From positions 186,001 to 250,000 of the forward strand of contig NZ_SNWP01000010.1 in the NCBI RefSeq assembly GCF_004361915.1: a stretch of DNA of 64,000 nucleotides, given 5' to 3'. Made by a program: the position numbers and the translations under genes. The stretch comes from Sediminibacterium goheungense. GTDB taxonomy: Bacteria; Bacteroidota; Bacteroidia; Chitinophagales; Chitinophagaceae. Positions 24,173-33,805 of the stretch are shown one piece after another. Under the pieces are notes generated by a model. That model was not told where the DNA came from and ran no database searches. It saw only the letters and a program-made list of their open reading frames with translations. Position 1 is the first letter of the stretch. Each line of letters begins with the position of its first letter.

Positions 24173-25456
24173 TCAGCCATCTTTCCCTTCTTCTTTATAC
24201 AAATCCACCTGGTGCTTTGTGGGTAGTAATATCAGCCTTAGTGTGGTGTCGTTGGTGAAATAGCTGATGGCCCAGTTGATGAAGATGATGAGTTTGTTTT
24301 TTACGCTCAGTATCAGCATCAGGTGCAGAAACATCCATACAAACCAGGCAAACCTTCCCTGAAAACTCATAAAGGGCAAATCTACCACCGCTTTTCTTTT
24401 TCCCACCGTGGCCATGGTGCCGGGACTTTTATAAGTAAAGGGTAATAAGGCAGCACCCTTCTGTAAGCGTGTAAAATTCTGCACCAGGTTTTTGGCCTGT
24501 GCAATGGCTACATTGGCCAGTTGGGGGTGTCCTTTGGGGAAAGCGGCTGTTTCCATATAGGCAATATCGCCCAATACGAAAATATCTGATGCGCCTTCGA
24601 GCTGGTTGTACTGATTGGTTTTAATACGGTTACCCCTTACCAGTAAATTGCTATCGATGCCCTTCGGTACATTACCGGTAACACCAGCGGCCCAGATCAG
24701 TGTTTGCGTGGCAATGGTGCGTCCATCGGCCAATAATACCTGCTTACCATCATAATCCTTCACCTGTGTATTCAGTTTCACCTGCACTCCCATCGACTCC
24801 AGATAAGCCTGCGATTTTTGTTGCGATACTTTACTCATGGGTCCCAATGTGGCCGGACCTGCTTCGAGCAAATACACATTCAAATGCGAGAAATCCATAT
24901 CGGGATAATCACGGGGCAATATATTTTTCTTCAACTCTGCCAGTGAACCCGATAGCTCAACGCCGGTAGGTCCACCCCCTACTACCACAATATTCATGAT
25001 ACCTTCCAGTTCTTCTGCCGTAGCATGTAATGCTTTTTCGAAATTGAGCAGTATATGGTTACGCAATGCGATGGATTCTGTGGTTGACTTCATCGGAAAG
25101 GCATATCGCTCAATATTGGCATTACCGAAATAATTGGTGGTACATCCTGTAGCAATCACCAGATAATCGTAAGGAAAAACACCCGCATCGGTTATTACCT
25201 GTTTTGCGGTTCTGTCTATACCCTCAATAGCGGCAATGCGGACATGCACATTGGCCTTGTTCTGAAATACTTTACGAAGTGGGAATGATACGGAACTCGG
25301 CTCAAGGCGTCCGGTAGCTACCTGATAAAAAAGTGGTTGAAACTGATGGAAATTGTATTGATCGATCAGTGTAATATCAAACTGTGAACCTTTCAATCTG
25401 CGTGCCAGCTGCAACCCGGCAAAACCCGCACCCAGAATAACAATTCGCTGTAACAT
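24173..25456 (-). CDS. ndh: Type II NADH:quinone oxidoreductase (NDH-2)
   Basis: 427 residues. VILGAGFAGLQLA is the FAD-binding GxGxxG at the N-terminus. NIVVVGGGPTGVELSG is the NAD(P)H site. GDIAYM closes the FAD fold, and the C-terminal FAWFVWMFLHLMLILSVKN can anchor the protein in the inner membrane. It passes electrons from NADH to quinone without pumping protons. A TAnnTTTG element precedes the start. Its neighbour mqnE makes menaquinone precursors, a loose functional match, but the two genes are convergent. Confidence 0.9.
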   Translation of the reverse strand: MLQRIVILGAGFAGLQLARRLKGSQFDITLIDQYNFHQFQPLFYQVATGRLEPSSVSFPLRKVFQNKANVHVRIAAIEGIDRTAKQVITDAGVFPYDYLVIATGCTTNYFGNANIERYAFPMKSTTESIALRNHILLNFEKALHATAEELEGIMNIVVVGGGPTGVELSGSLAELKKNILPRDYPDMDFSHLNVYLLEAGPATLGPMSKVSQQKSQAYLESMGVQVKLNTQVKDYDGKQVLLADGRTIATQTLIWAAGVTGNVPKGIDSNLLVRGNRIKTNQYNQLEGASDIFVLGDIAYMETAAFPKGHPQLANVAIAQAKNLVQNFTRLQKGAALLPFTYKSPGTMATVGKRKAVVDLPFMSFQGRFAWFVWMFLHLMLILSVKNKLIIFINWAISYFTNDTTLRLILLPTKHQVDLYKEEGKDG

Positions 25457-25469
25457 GGTGCATTTCTTA

Positions 25470-25477
25470 CAAAGTTA
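25470..25477 (-). promoter_or_regulatory. -7 element of ndh
   Basis: Minus-strand TAACTTTG, 13 bp before the ATG at 25456. Confidence 0.6.
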
Positions 25478-25496
25478 CAACATATCCAGTGGATAT

Positions 25497-25740
25497 GAGA
25501 TGAATTGCGATTTTGGATCGCGGATGTCGGATCGCGGATTTATGTTTGATTTTTTGATGTTTGATTTTTTGAATCGGTTTATATTGAATGTAAGACTCCC
25601 TAACTCTCTTTCTTTCTACCTACGAAAGAAAGGGAGTTAGGAATAAATCTAAAGCAGCTATGTAATTTCTGAAATCAAGAAATCAAACATCAAAAAATCA
25701 AACATCAAATCAGACATCCGCCATCCGACATCTGCCATTT
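25497..25740. repeat. Long composite inverted repeat, copy 2
   Basis: Same order of arms as 23955-24172, with inner stem ACTCTCTTTCTTTC / GAAAGAAAGGGAGT. Confidence 0.8.
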
Positions 25741-25741
25741 C

Positions 25742-27169
25742 CTAGCACTCCGGCAAACTAATCGGGATGTGAATGGCCAGGCCTCCGTCTGCGGTTTCTT
25801 TGTATTTGCTGCTCATGTCGAGGGCGGTGTCCCACATGGTTTTGATGACTTTATCGAGGCTAACTTTGGCGTAGTCGGGTGAGCTCTGCAGGGCCAGCTG
25901 CGATGCAGTGATGGCCTTGATGGCGCCCATGGTATTGCGTTCAATACAGGGCACCTGTACGAGGCCGCCGATGGGATCGCAGGTAAGACCGAGATGGTGC
26001 TCCATGGCTATTTCTGCTGCCATTAATGTTTGTCTTTGTGTACCACCCAGCAATTCGGTTAATGCCGCCGCAGCCATGGCAGATGAGACCCCGATTTCTG
26101 CCTGACAACCACCCATGGCCGCAGAAATGGTGGCACCTTTTTTAAAGATGCTGCCTACTTCTGATGCCGTAAGCAGGAAACGCATGATCTTCTCATCATC
26201 ATACCCATCACAAAAAGCAATAAAATATTGCAACACCGCCGGAATGACCCCTGCTGCACCATTGGTAGGTGCCGTAACCACACGACCGAATGAAGCGTTT
26301 TCTTCATTCACCGCCAGTGCAAAACAGCTTACCCAGTCGAGAATGTATTTAAAATCATTTCCGCCCGAACGTATCGCCTCAATCCAGGAGGGATAGTCTG
26401 TATAGGAATGATTGTTGATTAATTTTTTGTTGAGATCGAATGCACGCCGGCGTACCTGCAAGCCACCGGGTAATTCACCTTTGGTATGACATCCCCTGTA
26501 TGTACAATCGCGCATGGTTTGCCATATCTTCAGCACGCCTTCTCTTGTGGCTGATTCAGGTCGCCAGGCTGCTTCATTCTCCATCACCACTTCATGTACA
26601 CTCATACCGGTTTTCATGCACCAGTGCAGCAAGTCATCGGCTGTATTGATGGGAAAGGGAAGATCCACAGACTGCTGCGCATTTTTATCTTCTCCTTCCT
26701 TCACCACAAAACCACCACCAATGGAATAATAGGTTTCACTGAAATGCGCGCCGTTTTTCAATGCCACCAGAAACGATAAGCCGTTGGGATGAAAAGGCAG
26801 TGTTTCATTGAAAAGAAACTGGAGATTATCCGGAAAATGAAAAGGTACGGCTACTTCACCACCGAGTGGTAAAAGCTGTTTGCTTTCGATATCCTTTACT
26901 TTCGGTGTAATGCTATTTACATCGATGGTTACCGGATCTTCACCACATAAGCCGAGTAATACGGCTATATCGGTTCCATGTCCCTTACCTGTTTTGGCCA
27001 GAGAACCATAGAGCAATACAGTGATCGATAACACATCGGTAAGTGCATATTTACTGCGAATGGTATCCACACAGCGCAAAGCGGCCCTCCAGGGCCCGAG
27101 TGTATGAGAACTCGAAGGGCCCACCCCTATCTTAAACATATCAAAAACCGAAATCGCTTCGTGTGGCAT
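25742..27169 (-). CDS. sdaA: L-serine ammonia-lyase, single-chain iron-sulfur type
   Basis: 475 residues covering both alpha and beta parts. [16 protein letters not shown] is the N-terminal serine-binding signature. Cysteines in [21 protein letters not shown] and VPCIERN fit the [4Fe-4S] set. The enzyme turns L-serine into pyruvate and ammonia. A TAnnTTTG element lies 17 bp before the ATG. Length and single-chain organisation match the bacterial SdaA/TdcG type. Confidence 0.95.
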   Translation of the reverse strand: MPHEAISVFDMFKIGVGPSSSHTLGPWRAALRCVDTIRSKYALTDVLSITVLLYGSLAKTGKGHGTDIAVLLGLCGEDPVTIDVNSITPKVKDIESKQLLPLGGEVAVPFHFPDNLQFLFNETLPFHPNGLSFLVALKNGAHFSETYYSIGGGFVVKEGEDKNAQQSVDLPFPINTADDLLHWCMKTGMSVHEVVMENEAAWRPESATREGVLKIWQTMRDCTYRGCHTKGELPGGLQVRRRAFDLNKKLINNHSYTDYPSWIEAIRSGGNDFKYILDWVSCFALAVNEENASFGRVVTAPTNGAAGVIPAVLQYFIAFCDGYDDEKIMRFLLTASEVGSIFKKGATISAAMGGCQAEIGVSSAMAAAALTELLGGTQRQTLMAAEIAMEHHLGLTCDPIGGLVQVPCIERNTMGAIKAITASQLALQSSPDYAKVSLDKVIKTMWDTALDMSSKYKETADGGLAIHIPISLPEC

Positions 27170-27186
27170 AGAAATCGTTTACCCTA

Positions 27187-27194
27187 CAAAGTTA
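27187..27194 (-). promoter_or_regulatory. -7 element of sdaA
   Basis: Minus-strand TAACTTTG, 17 bp before the start codon at 27169. Confidence 0.6.
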
Positions 27195-27213
27195 CGAAGA
27201 ACGGGGGAATGTG

Positions 27214-27443
27214 GGATGTAGGATCGTTGATGGCGGATGTCTGATGTCTGATTTTTTGATGTTTGATTTTTTGAATCGGTTTATATTGAATATAAGCCAT
27301 CCCAACTCTCTCTTTCTCCCTGCGAAAGAAAGAGAGAGAATTGGGAATAAGTCTAAAGCAGCTATGTAATTTCTGAAATCAAGAAATCAAACATCAAAAA
27401 ATCAAACATCAAATCAGACATCCGCCATCCGACATCAGACATT
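27214..27443. repeat. Long composite inverted repeat, copy 3
   Basis: Third copy of the element at 23955 and 25497. The inner stem is now CAACTCTCTCTTTC / GAAAGAAAGAGAGAG..TTG, changed on both sides so that pairing is kept. Confidence 0.8.
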
Positions 27444-27459
27444 TTCTCTATTTTTAATC

Positions 27460-28686
27460 ATGCGCATTTTATTCTTACTGTTATGGGTTGCGGGCTCTGT
27501 GGGGGCCCAGGATACGGTTTTGCTGAAAAAGCTTTTAGCAGCTAAGCCGGATTTGTTTGGGGAGATTTTGCAGAACAGGGATAGTTTGCGGGTGCAGATT
27601 TTGTATACACAGATTGATCGTAGCAAAAAGAATAAACCCGTTTTTACAGATTATGCTTTTCAGCTGAATCCTGCTGAATATTTTTATCCGGCCAGTATGG
27701 TGAAAATGCCCGTGGCATTGCTGGCACTGGAGAAACTGAGTAAGGCCCGAAGAGCAGGCATACCCATTTCACTGCAAAGCACCCTCATTACAGATAGCTT
27801 AGATTTAGTAAAGTACAGCAATAAATTACAGGATAGTTTTCCGGACCGACCCACCATCGAACGTTTGATCAAGCAGATATTTCTGGTGAGCGACAATGAT
27901 GCTTATAACAGACTGTTTGAGTACCTGGGTCAGACCTATATTCAGGAACAGCTTACAAAGAAAGGTTATCCTGAAGCCATCATCCGCCACCGGCTGAGCG
28001 TGAGCAGAACGGAGGAACAAAACAGAACCACGAATGCTGTAAGTTTCTTAGATAAAAATGGGGCTGTGATCACATCACAACCTGCTGCCTATAGCAAAGC
28101 GGTGTTCCCTGCATTTCAAACCCGTTTGGGTAAGGGCTATTACGCAGGCAACCAACTCATGAATACAGCTTTTGTGTTTGATGATAAGAACAGGGTGTAC
28201 CTGCAGGATTTTCACCGCATGCTGCAATCGGTGATCATGCCGGAGATGTTTCCCAAACAGCAGCGGTTTGATTTCACCAAAGAGGATGAACAGTTTATCC
28301 TTCATTGGATGAGTGCTTTTCCATCAGAAAGTACTTCCCCTGCTTACGATACCGCCAAAGTAGGCGATGCCACCGTTAAGTTTTTATACTATGGTGCTGC
28401 CAATGGAAGGGCACCTAAACATATCCGCATATTTAATAAAATAGGTGGAGCCTATGGCTTTCTTACGGATGTGAGTTATTTTGTTGACTTTGAACAGAAA
28501 ATAGAGTTCTTTCTCAGTGCTACCATCCTCTGTAACAGCGATGGTATTTTTAATGATGACAAATACGATTATACCCATACCGGTTACCCCTTCCTGAAAA
28601 ACCTCGGCCGCACCGTATATGAGTATGAATTGCAAAGGAAGAAAAAAAGACTCCCGGATTTGAGTAAATACAGGATTGAATATTAG
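27460..28686 (+). CDS. Secreted serine hydrolase, class A beta-lactamase-like
   Basis: 408 residues with signal peptide MRILFLLLWVAGSVGAQ. S79-MV-K82 is the SxxK nucleophile motif, S144-D-N the SxN motif, and KIGGAYG the KTG-like triad. The fold should be that of serine beta-lactamases and DD-peptidases. The IGG in place of TG and the long insert between SDN and KIG differ from true class A enzymes, so a cell-wall or peptide hydrolase is as likely as a beta-lactamase. Resistance cannot be claimed. Confidence 0.8.
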   Translation: MRILFLLLWVAGSVGAQDTVLLKKLLAAKPDLFGEILQNRDSLRVQILYTQIDRSKKNKPVFTDYAFQLNPAEYFYPASMVKMPVALLALEKLSKARRAGIPISLQSTLITDSLDLVKYSNKLQDSFPDRPTIERLIKQIFLVSDNDAYNRLFEYLGQTYIQEQLTKKGYPEAIIRHRLSVSRTEEQNRTTNAVSFLDKNGAVITSQPAAYSKAVFPAFQTRLGKGYYAGNQLMNTAFVFDDKNRVYLQDFHRMLQSVIMPEMFPKQQRFDFTKEDEQFILHWMSAFPSESTSPAYDTAKVGDATVKFLYYGAANGRAPKHIRIFNKIGGAYGFLTDVSYFVDFEQKIEFFLSATILCNSDGIFNDDKYDYTHTGYPFLKNLGRTVYEYELQRKKKRLPDLSKYRIEY

Positions 28687-28699
28687 TTTGGAGTTTTTA

Positions 28700-28935
28700 G
28701 TCTGAAAGTCCGATGTCCGAAAGACCGGAAGTCCGGAAGAAAGAAAGCAAGTAAGAGAGAAAAGCAGATGACGGTCTTTGATAATATCTTTTTCTAAGAA
28801 AAGCGACCTTCCTTTTGTGTAGTTACAAAAAATGAACCCCTCCATCTTCCAGACCTCGGACTTACTGACTTTCGGACTTCCGGTCTTCCGGACCTCGGAC
28901 TTACTGACTTTCTCCCAAAACTTACATCCGTTTGC
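28700..28935. repeat. Inverted repeat of GTCCGGAAG / CTTCCGGAC words
   Basis: GACCGGAAGTCCGGAAG faces CTTCCGGTCTTCCGG, with AAGTCCGATGTCCG against CGGACTTACTGAC words. It fills most of the 28687-28999 gap, which has no gene. Confidence 0.65.
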
Positions 28936-28999
28936 TTGTTTTTTACGAACTTCCCGCTCGCTAATTCAAGTATCATATTTATTTTAATGTAAGTAAGAA

Positions 29000-30190
29000 A
29001 TGCAACTATCTTCTCTTCTCAACCGGTTTAATGAGCCGGAAACCCTTAAAATGGCCAAACTGGGCCGCGAATTAAGAGCCAAAGGTATCGATGTTATCGA
29101 CCTGAGTTTAGGTGAACCCGATTTCGATACACCGCAGCATATTAAAGATGCTGCCATTAAAGCCATTAACGATAACTGGAGCCACTATACCCCCGTTCCG
29201 GGTTTTCTGGACCTGAGAGAAGCCGTTTGCACCAAACTGAAACGCGACAATAACCTTGACTACGCACCTGAAAATATTGTTACTTCTACCGGTGCCAAAC
29301 AAAGTCTCGCCAATGCTATTCTGGCCCTGGTAGATGAAGGTGATGAAGTGGTGATTCCTACCCCCTACTGGGTTACTTACTCAGAACTGGTGAAGATTGC
29401 ACGTGGTAAAGTAGTGGAAATAAGAACCACGGTTGAAAATGGTTTTAAAACCACCGCTGCAGAACTCGAAGCTGCGATTACACCCAATACAAAAGTATTC
29501 ATGTTCTCTTCACCCTGTAACCCATCGGGTGCAGTGTATAGTAAAGCAGAACTGGAAGCACTGGCAGCTGTTTTCAGAAAACACCCCAATATTACCATAC
29601 TCTCTGATGAGATTTATGAATACATCAACTTTGTAGGCAAGCACGAAAGCATTGCACAGTTTGCCGACCTGAAAGACCGTGTGGTCATCATCAACGGTTT
29701 GAGTAAAGGTTTTGCCATGACCGGCTGGAGACTTGGTTATATTGCTGCGAATGCCACCATTGCCAAAGCCTGTGAAAAATTACAGGGTCAGTTTACCAGT
29801 GGTACCTGTTCTATTACACAGAAAGCCGCTGTTGCCGCTTTAACCGGTGACCTGCGTCCTTCAGAAGAAATGACGGAGGAGTTTACCAGAAGAAGAACCC
29901 GCACCCTCGAACTCGTAAAAGAAATTCCCGGCTTCAAATGTTTTGAACCCGAAGGCGCTTTTTATGTGTTTCCGGATGTAAGTGCCTATTATGGTAAATC
30001 AGATGGCACTACCACCATCAGCAATGCAGCAGATTTCAGTATGTATTTACTGAATACAGCGCATGTATCTTCTGTTATGGGCGATGCTTTTGGTGAGCCG
30101 AACTGTGTACGTTTTTCTTTTGCCAACAGCATGGGCAATATTGAAAAAGCATGGGGAAGAATCAAAGAAGCTTTGTCGAAGCTGAAATAA
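29000..30190 (+). CDS. aspC: Class I/II pyridoxal-phosphate aminotransferase (aspartate aminotransferase type)
   Basis: 396 residues of the fold-type I AspC family, subgroup Ib. SLGEPDFDTP near the N-terminus, FSSPCNPSGAVY, SDEIYEYI and NGLSKGFAMTGWRLGY with PLP-binding Lys236 are all in order. It probably moves the amino group between aspartate and 2-oxoglutarate; a related amino acid specificity cannot be excluded. A long hairpin follows the stop. Confidence 0.88.
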   Translation: MQLSSLLNRFNEPETLKMAKLGRELRAKGIDVIDLSLGEPDFDTPQHIKDAAIKAINDNWSHYTPVPGFLDLREAVCTKLKRDNNLDYAPENIVTSTGAKQSLANAILALVDEGDEVVIPTPYWVTYSELVKIARGKVVEIRTTVENGFKTTAAELEAAITPNTKVFMFSSPCNPSGAVYSKAELEALAAVFRKHPNITILSDEIYEYINFVGKHESIAQFADLKDRVVIINGLSKGFAMTGWRLGYIAANATIAKACEKLQGQFTSGTCSITQKAAVAALTGDLRPSEEMTEEFTRRRTRTLELVKEIPGFKCFEPEGAFYVFPDVSAYYGKSDGTTTISNAADFSMYLLNTAHVSSVMGDAFGEPNCVRFSFANSMGNIEKAWGRIKEALSKLK

Positions 30191-30195
30191 AAAAA

Positions 30196-30241
30196 ATCTG
30201 TGAATCTGTGGCGAAAGAAATTAGGCCACAGATTCACAGAT
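30196..30241. terminator. Bidirectional terminator between aspC and the M14 genes
   Basis: ATCTGTGAATCTGTGGC / GCCACAGATTCACAGAT, 17 bp perfect, between convergent genes, with an A-run before it. Confidence 0.7.
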
Positions 30242-30252
30242 GATAGAAATTA

Positions 30253-31998
30253 TTATTTAGAGGCGGATACAGTTCCGCCTTTTTTACTGTCTACACTCAC
30301 AGTATATTTTCCTCCACCCTGTACAATCCATTTTACGGTAACAGATCCCAGTCCAGGTATATTGGCTACTTCAATGGTTGCCGGATTTTGTTCCTGTTCT
30401 GTACTCAGGTTTAAATCACGGTTTTCTACCACCATACCGCTGATGATTTTACCGGATGTAGTCAGCGTAATATAATCAGGACGTTCAATTTTATTTTTCA
30501 CATCCTGACTGCTATGTGTAGGCATCAGACGGCTATTGGTAATGACTGCGGTTACTTCTTTCAAACCATCACCCAGGTCTTTCTCTGTGATTTCAAATAC
30601 TTCCAGCTTGGGTGTATGAAAACCATGATAGATACTGAATGCCATATTGCGGTGTGCATCAGACTCTAAGAGGAAACCCGGATGCGCACGGCCAAAGTTT
30701 TTCTTCATACCACCCACTTCAATTTTTCCGTATTGCGGATGATCGTATTCGGCCCAGGGTACAAATGCATCCTGAAACAACAGGTAACGGTCGAAGCTGA
30801 AACTGGCATTGTCAAAAGGATCTCTGGTAGCATCACGCATATACATGAGGAAGGGTGTCCACAATTCATTGGAATAGGTGTAGATACCACGGCCTGCATA
30901 GAACCAGTCTAATTCACCGCCATAGGCAGAATACAAATCTTTATACACCACCAGGTATTTATAACCGGGAATCAGTTCTTCTCCTTTTTTGGCGATGGCA
31001 TCATATACCGCAATATCCTGTGCATTATACGTGCCCACATCTTCCTGTCCGCCCGGTCCACGTAAAATCATACCACCTGCATTGTGGAAGGATTGTGCTG
31101 CGGCAATATTGGGATGCTTCATCACGAATTCCATCACAGCCCTGTTTTCTGGTAATGAGAATGGATATTTATAAGCTCCATTCTGTATATAATTCGGCTG
31201 CCAGCCCCAGCCCCAGTCGCGGTTGGGATCGTACTCGAAAGTATAGCCATCTTCATTCACACGGCCATCACCATCATTATCAATACCTTCAATACCGAGT
31301 AATTCATAATCACCTTTTTCATCGGGGCCCACCTGAATCATGTTACGCGGATCTTTGGGATCTACTTTCCATCTGCCATTCGGATTCTTTCTGCGCATCA
31401 TGGTAATATGACCGTCCTTATTGATGTCGTCGTAGCTGTCTTCATTCACCAAACCATCGCCATCATTGTCTACCGGAATCACACCCGAACGTGGTGAGCT
31501 GCCTGTATTGGGTTTGTGCATATAACTATCGCGTGCATCGGGATTGATGGTAGGAACGATGTAAAACACTTTGTCTTCCAGTAATTCCTGAATGAATTTG
31601 GTATCACCAAAAGATTCCGTAAGGTACCAGGCCGTGTACAAGGCAAACTCTGCACCCTGTATTTCATTGGAGTGAATATTACCGTCGATATACATACCCG
31701 GTTTGGTATCGGCATTGCCTTTTTTGAAATCGGTAATGGTAAGGCACCATAGATCGCGGCCCTCATAAGATTTACCGATGGATTGCAGTTTGGCCAGATC
31801 GGGATATGCCGCTGCAATTTTTTTACAGATTTCACTGATGCCTGCATGGTCATAATACCGGTTCCAGGTAACCGTAACTTTTGGGTTTACCGGCGATCCC
31901 GCAGCTTTAAATACCTGATTGGGCTGCTGTGCCTGCACATACATACCCGAACTGAGTACGAGTATGCTGGTGAATATTTTCAGAATGAATTGTTTCAT
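30253..31998 (-). CDS. M14 family zinc carboxypeptidase, secreted
   Basis: Start placed at the ATG at 31998, which gives signal peptide MKQFILKIFTSILVLSSGMY-VQAQ (581 residues); the frame is open to 32037. H109-SN-E112 in GNIHSNEIQGAE are the first two zinc ligands, SFHNAGG supplies the third, and TYSNELW probably the catalytic Glu. Two acidic DxDxDG loops (DNDGDGLVNEDSYDDI and DNDGDGRVNEDG) are inserted in the catalytic domain and should bind calcium. It probably trims peptides outside the cytoplasm. It follows a paralogue at 32064 with a 65-bp gap, likely one operon. Confidence 0.85.
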   Translation of the reverse strand: MKQFILKIFTSILVLSSGMYVQAQQPNQVFKAAGSPVNPKVTVTWNRYYDHAGISEICKKIAAAYPDLAKLQSIGKSYEGRDLWCLTITDFKKGNADTKPGMYIDGNIHSNEIQGAEFALYTAWYLTESFGDTKFIQELLEDKVFYIVPTINPDARDSYMHKPNTGSSPRSGVIPVDNDGDGLVNEDSYDDINKDGHITMMRRKNPNGRWKVDPKDPRNMIQVGPDEKGDYELLGIEGIDNDGDGRVNEDGYTFEYDPNRDWGWGWQPNYIQNGAYKYPFSLPENRAVMEFVMKHPNIAAAQSFHNAGGMILRGPGGQEDVGTYNAQDIAVYDAIAKKGEELIPGYKYLVVYKDLYSAYGGELDWFYAGRGIYTYSNELWTPFLMYMRDATRDPFDNASFSFDRYLLFQDAFVPWAEYDHPQYGKIEVGGMKKNFGRAHPGFLLESDAHRNMAFSIYHGFHTPKLEVFEITEKDLGDGLKEVTAVITNSRLMPTHSSQDVKNKIERPDYITLTTSGKIISGMVVENRDLNLSTEQEQNPATIEVANIPGLGSVTVKWIVQGGGKYTVSVDSKKGGTVSASK

Positions 31999-32063
31999 GT
32001 GTTTAGGTTTTTTGATGTCAGCTTTCATCCCTTTCATATAAGAGATGAATCAGCTTTGAATGA

Positions 32064-33695
32064 TCAAAGATTTACTTCCATGGTTTTGATACCTGCGGTA
32101 GGGCAACCTGCTTCTATGGTAAGTTTACCCGTTCCTTTTACTACCCAGCTGAAAGAACTGGCACCATTGGCATCAATACTATTCAGCAAATGAATTTTCT
32201 TACCACCGATCACTTCCTGTTTGCCGTTTGTTTGCAGGGCCACTTTCACTTTTTTCAGGAAATAGTTTCTTTCACCGAGTTTACTATGCGTAGACATCCC
32301 ACCTTTATTCACCACTTCAAGGCTGATACGCGTGAGACCATTTGCCAGCTTTTCTGTTTTCAGGTTAATGATGTCTATCTCCGGCTGCTGTGCGGCCAGT
32401 TTCACCAAAAACTCAGTATGTTTTTTAACCACAGGCTCCACCATTTTATAAGGTGGGTTATTGAGTACATAGGGATCAATGCCACCAACTTCTACTTTCT
32501 GTCCGGGGAAATCCGGATGCTGAATAGTTTTCCATTCTGTAAACGTATTGCTGATACCCTGCTGTGCGGCCCAACGCAGATAATTGGCGATGGGATCTTC
32601 TACTGTAAATGCTTTTTCTTTTTTAGCCGTATCGGGTTTGGCCTTGGGTACCCACCAACCTGGTGTACTGAAGCTGTAACGTCCGTAATGGAAATAACCC
32701 CATGCCAGTACATCACCACCAGCGGAAGTGCTGCGGGGTGCATCTTTGGCAGCGGTTACTTTATTATACAGATCGCTCACCATGCTGTTTACTTTGGCAT
32801 CCGGCTCCAGCAATCCGGCAACAATACGTTGTGCAGCGGCCTGCGGGTTATAGGCAATGGGGGATGAGAGATTATTATGGGTACCGAAACTTACCACCGC
32901 ATACACATTGAATGCATCGTAAAGAAAGTCAAGCATGGCCCTGGTTTCTTTTTCACTGGCAGGAAACTCACCGGCACCTGCTGCAAAAGTTTTATGGTTA
33001 TAGGTAAGGTTTTTATTGAAGGCAATACCCCCTTCCCCATCTTCATTAAAGTCGCCGTCTTTATCGTTGTCGATGCCTTCAGTCAATAATTTGTATTTAC
33101 CTTTTTCTCCTTTGCTGAAGTCGGCTTTAATCAATACACGTGCATCATCGGGATGCAGTTTATAATCACCTGTTAGAGACTCCACACGGAGGAACGTAAT
33201 TTTACCATTGCCATCCAGGTCATCCCACCCGTCTTCATTTTGTTTGCCATCTCTGTCATCATCGGTACTGGTAGCATTACCGGTTCTATCTGCACGCAGT
33301 TTGCTGAAATACTGCTCCATGGCATCCGGACTCATGTTCGGAAATACATAGTAAGTGGTTTTGTTGAGCAGTGCACGAATACTGTCGCTGGCAGCACCTT
33401 TTAACAGCTGTTCTGCAAATCCGATAGCCAGTTCGGTACCGAGCAGATGGTTGCCTTCCACACCACCGATTACGGCAATGGCAGGTTTGGTTTCGGTTTT
33501 ACCTGTGCCGATCGTAAGCAGCCAGATATCTTTTCCACCGTTGGTCTTTGTTACGGATTTCAACGTAGTGAGTTGCGGATAAGCTTTGTTCAGTGCATTG
33601 AGCCTGTTAGCCTGTTCTGCCGCATTACTGTAGTCCTGGGCATAAACAGAAGCTGCCGCCCAACACACCAGTGTTGTCATCATGAATTTTCGCAT
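32064..33695 (-). CDS. M14 family metallopeptidase paralogue with altered zinc motif
   Basis: 543 residues, signal peptide MRKFMMTTLVCWAAASVYAQ. Aligned to its neighbour, the HxxE pair reads E80-GN-H83 (GGVEGNHLLGTE), that is, the two ligands are exchanged. SFGTHNNL keeps the later His, and TFTEW a Glu. Calcium-type loops (DDDRDGKQNEDGWDD and DNDKDGDFNEDG) are present at the same places. It may be an active variant or a non-catalytic partner. First gene of the likely two-gene operon. Confidence 0.8.
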   Translation of the reverse strand: MRKFMMTTLVCWAAASVYAQDYSNAAEQANRLNALNKAYPQLTTLKSVTKTNGGKDIWLLTIGTGKTETKPAIAVIGGVEGNHLLGTELAIGFAEQLLKGAASDSIRALLNKTTYYVFPNMSPDAMEQYFSKLRADRTGNATSTDDDRDGKQNEDGWDDLDGNGKITFLRVESLTGDYKLHPDDARVLIKADFSKGEKGKYKLLTEGIDNDKDGDFNEDGEGGIAFNKNLTYNHKTFAAGAGEFPASEKETRAMLDFLYDAFNVYAVVSFGTHNNLSSPIAYNPQAAAQRIVAGLLEPDAKVNSMVSDLYNKVTAAKDAPRSTSAGGDVLAWGYFHYGRYSFSTPGWWVPKAKPDTAKKEKAFTVEDPIANYLRWAAQQGISNTFTEWKTIQHPDFPGQKVEVGGIDPYVLNNPPYKMVEPVVKKHTEFLVKLAAQQPEIDIINLKTEKLANGLTRISLEVVNKGGMSTHSKLGERNYFLKKVKVALQTNGKQEVIGGKKIHLLNSIDANGASSFSWVVKGTGKLTIEAGCPTAGIKTMEVNL

Positions 33696-33793
33696 GCAGT
33701 TTGATTTTTGGGTCTTAAATATAAAAGAAACTACTTGCTTTTGCAGCTTATTTACTTGAGTGGCTGAATCAGGAAAGATTAGGCCCCACCCAT

Positions 33794-33801
33794 TATCTTT
33801 G
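33794..33801 (+). promoter_or_regulatory. -7 element of the RlmK-type gene
   Basis: TATCTTTG ends 4 bp before the ATG at 33806. Either the mRNA is leaderless or translation starts at the in-frame ATG at 33830. Confidence 0.55.
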
Positions 33802-33805
33802 CGCC

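Noticed and set aside
27460..28686. Calling the serine hydrolase a beta-lactamase resistance gene
   Set aside because: The KTG motif is altered (KIGG) and the protein is much longer than class A enzymes, so resistance is not supported.
30855..32867. Long antisense frames (136-225 codons) opposite the M14 genes
   Set aside because: They are shadows of well-supported coding sequences with strong motifs, and no start or promoter signals belong to them.
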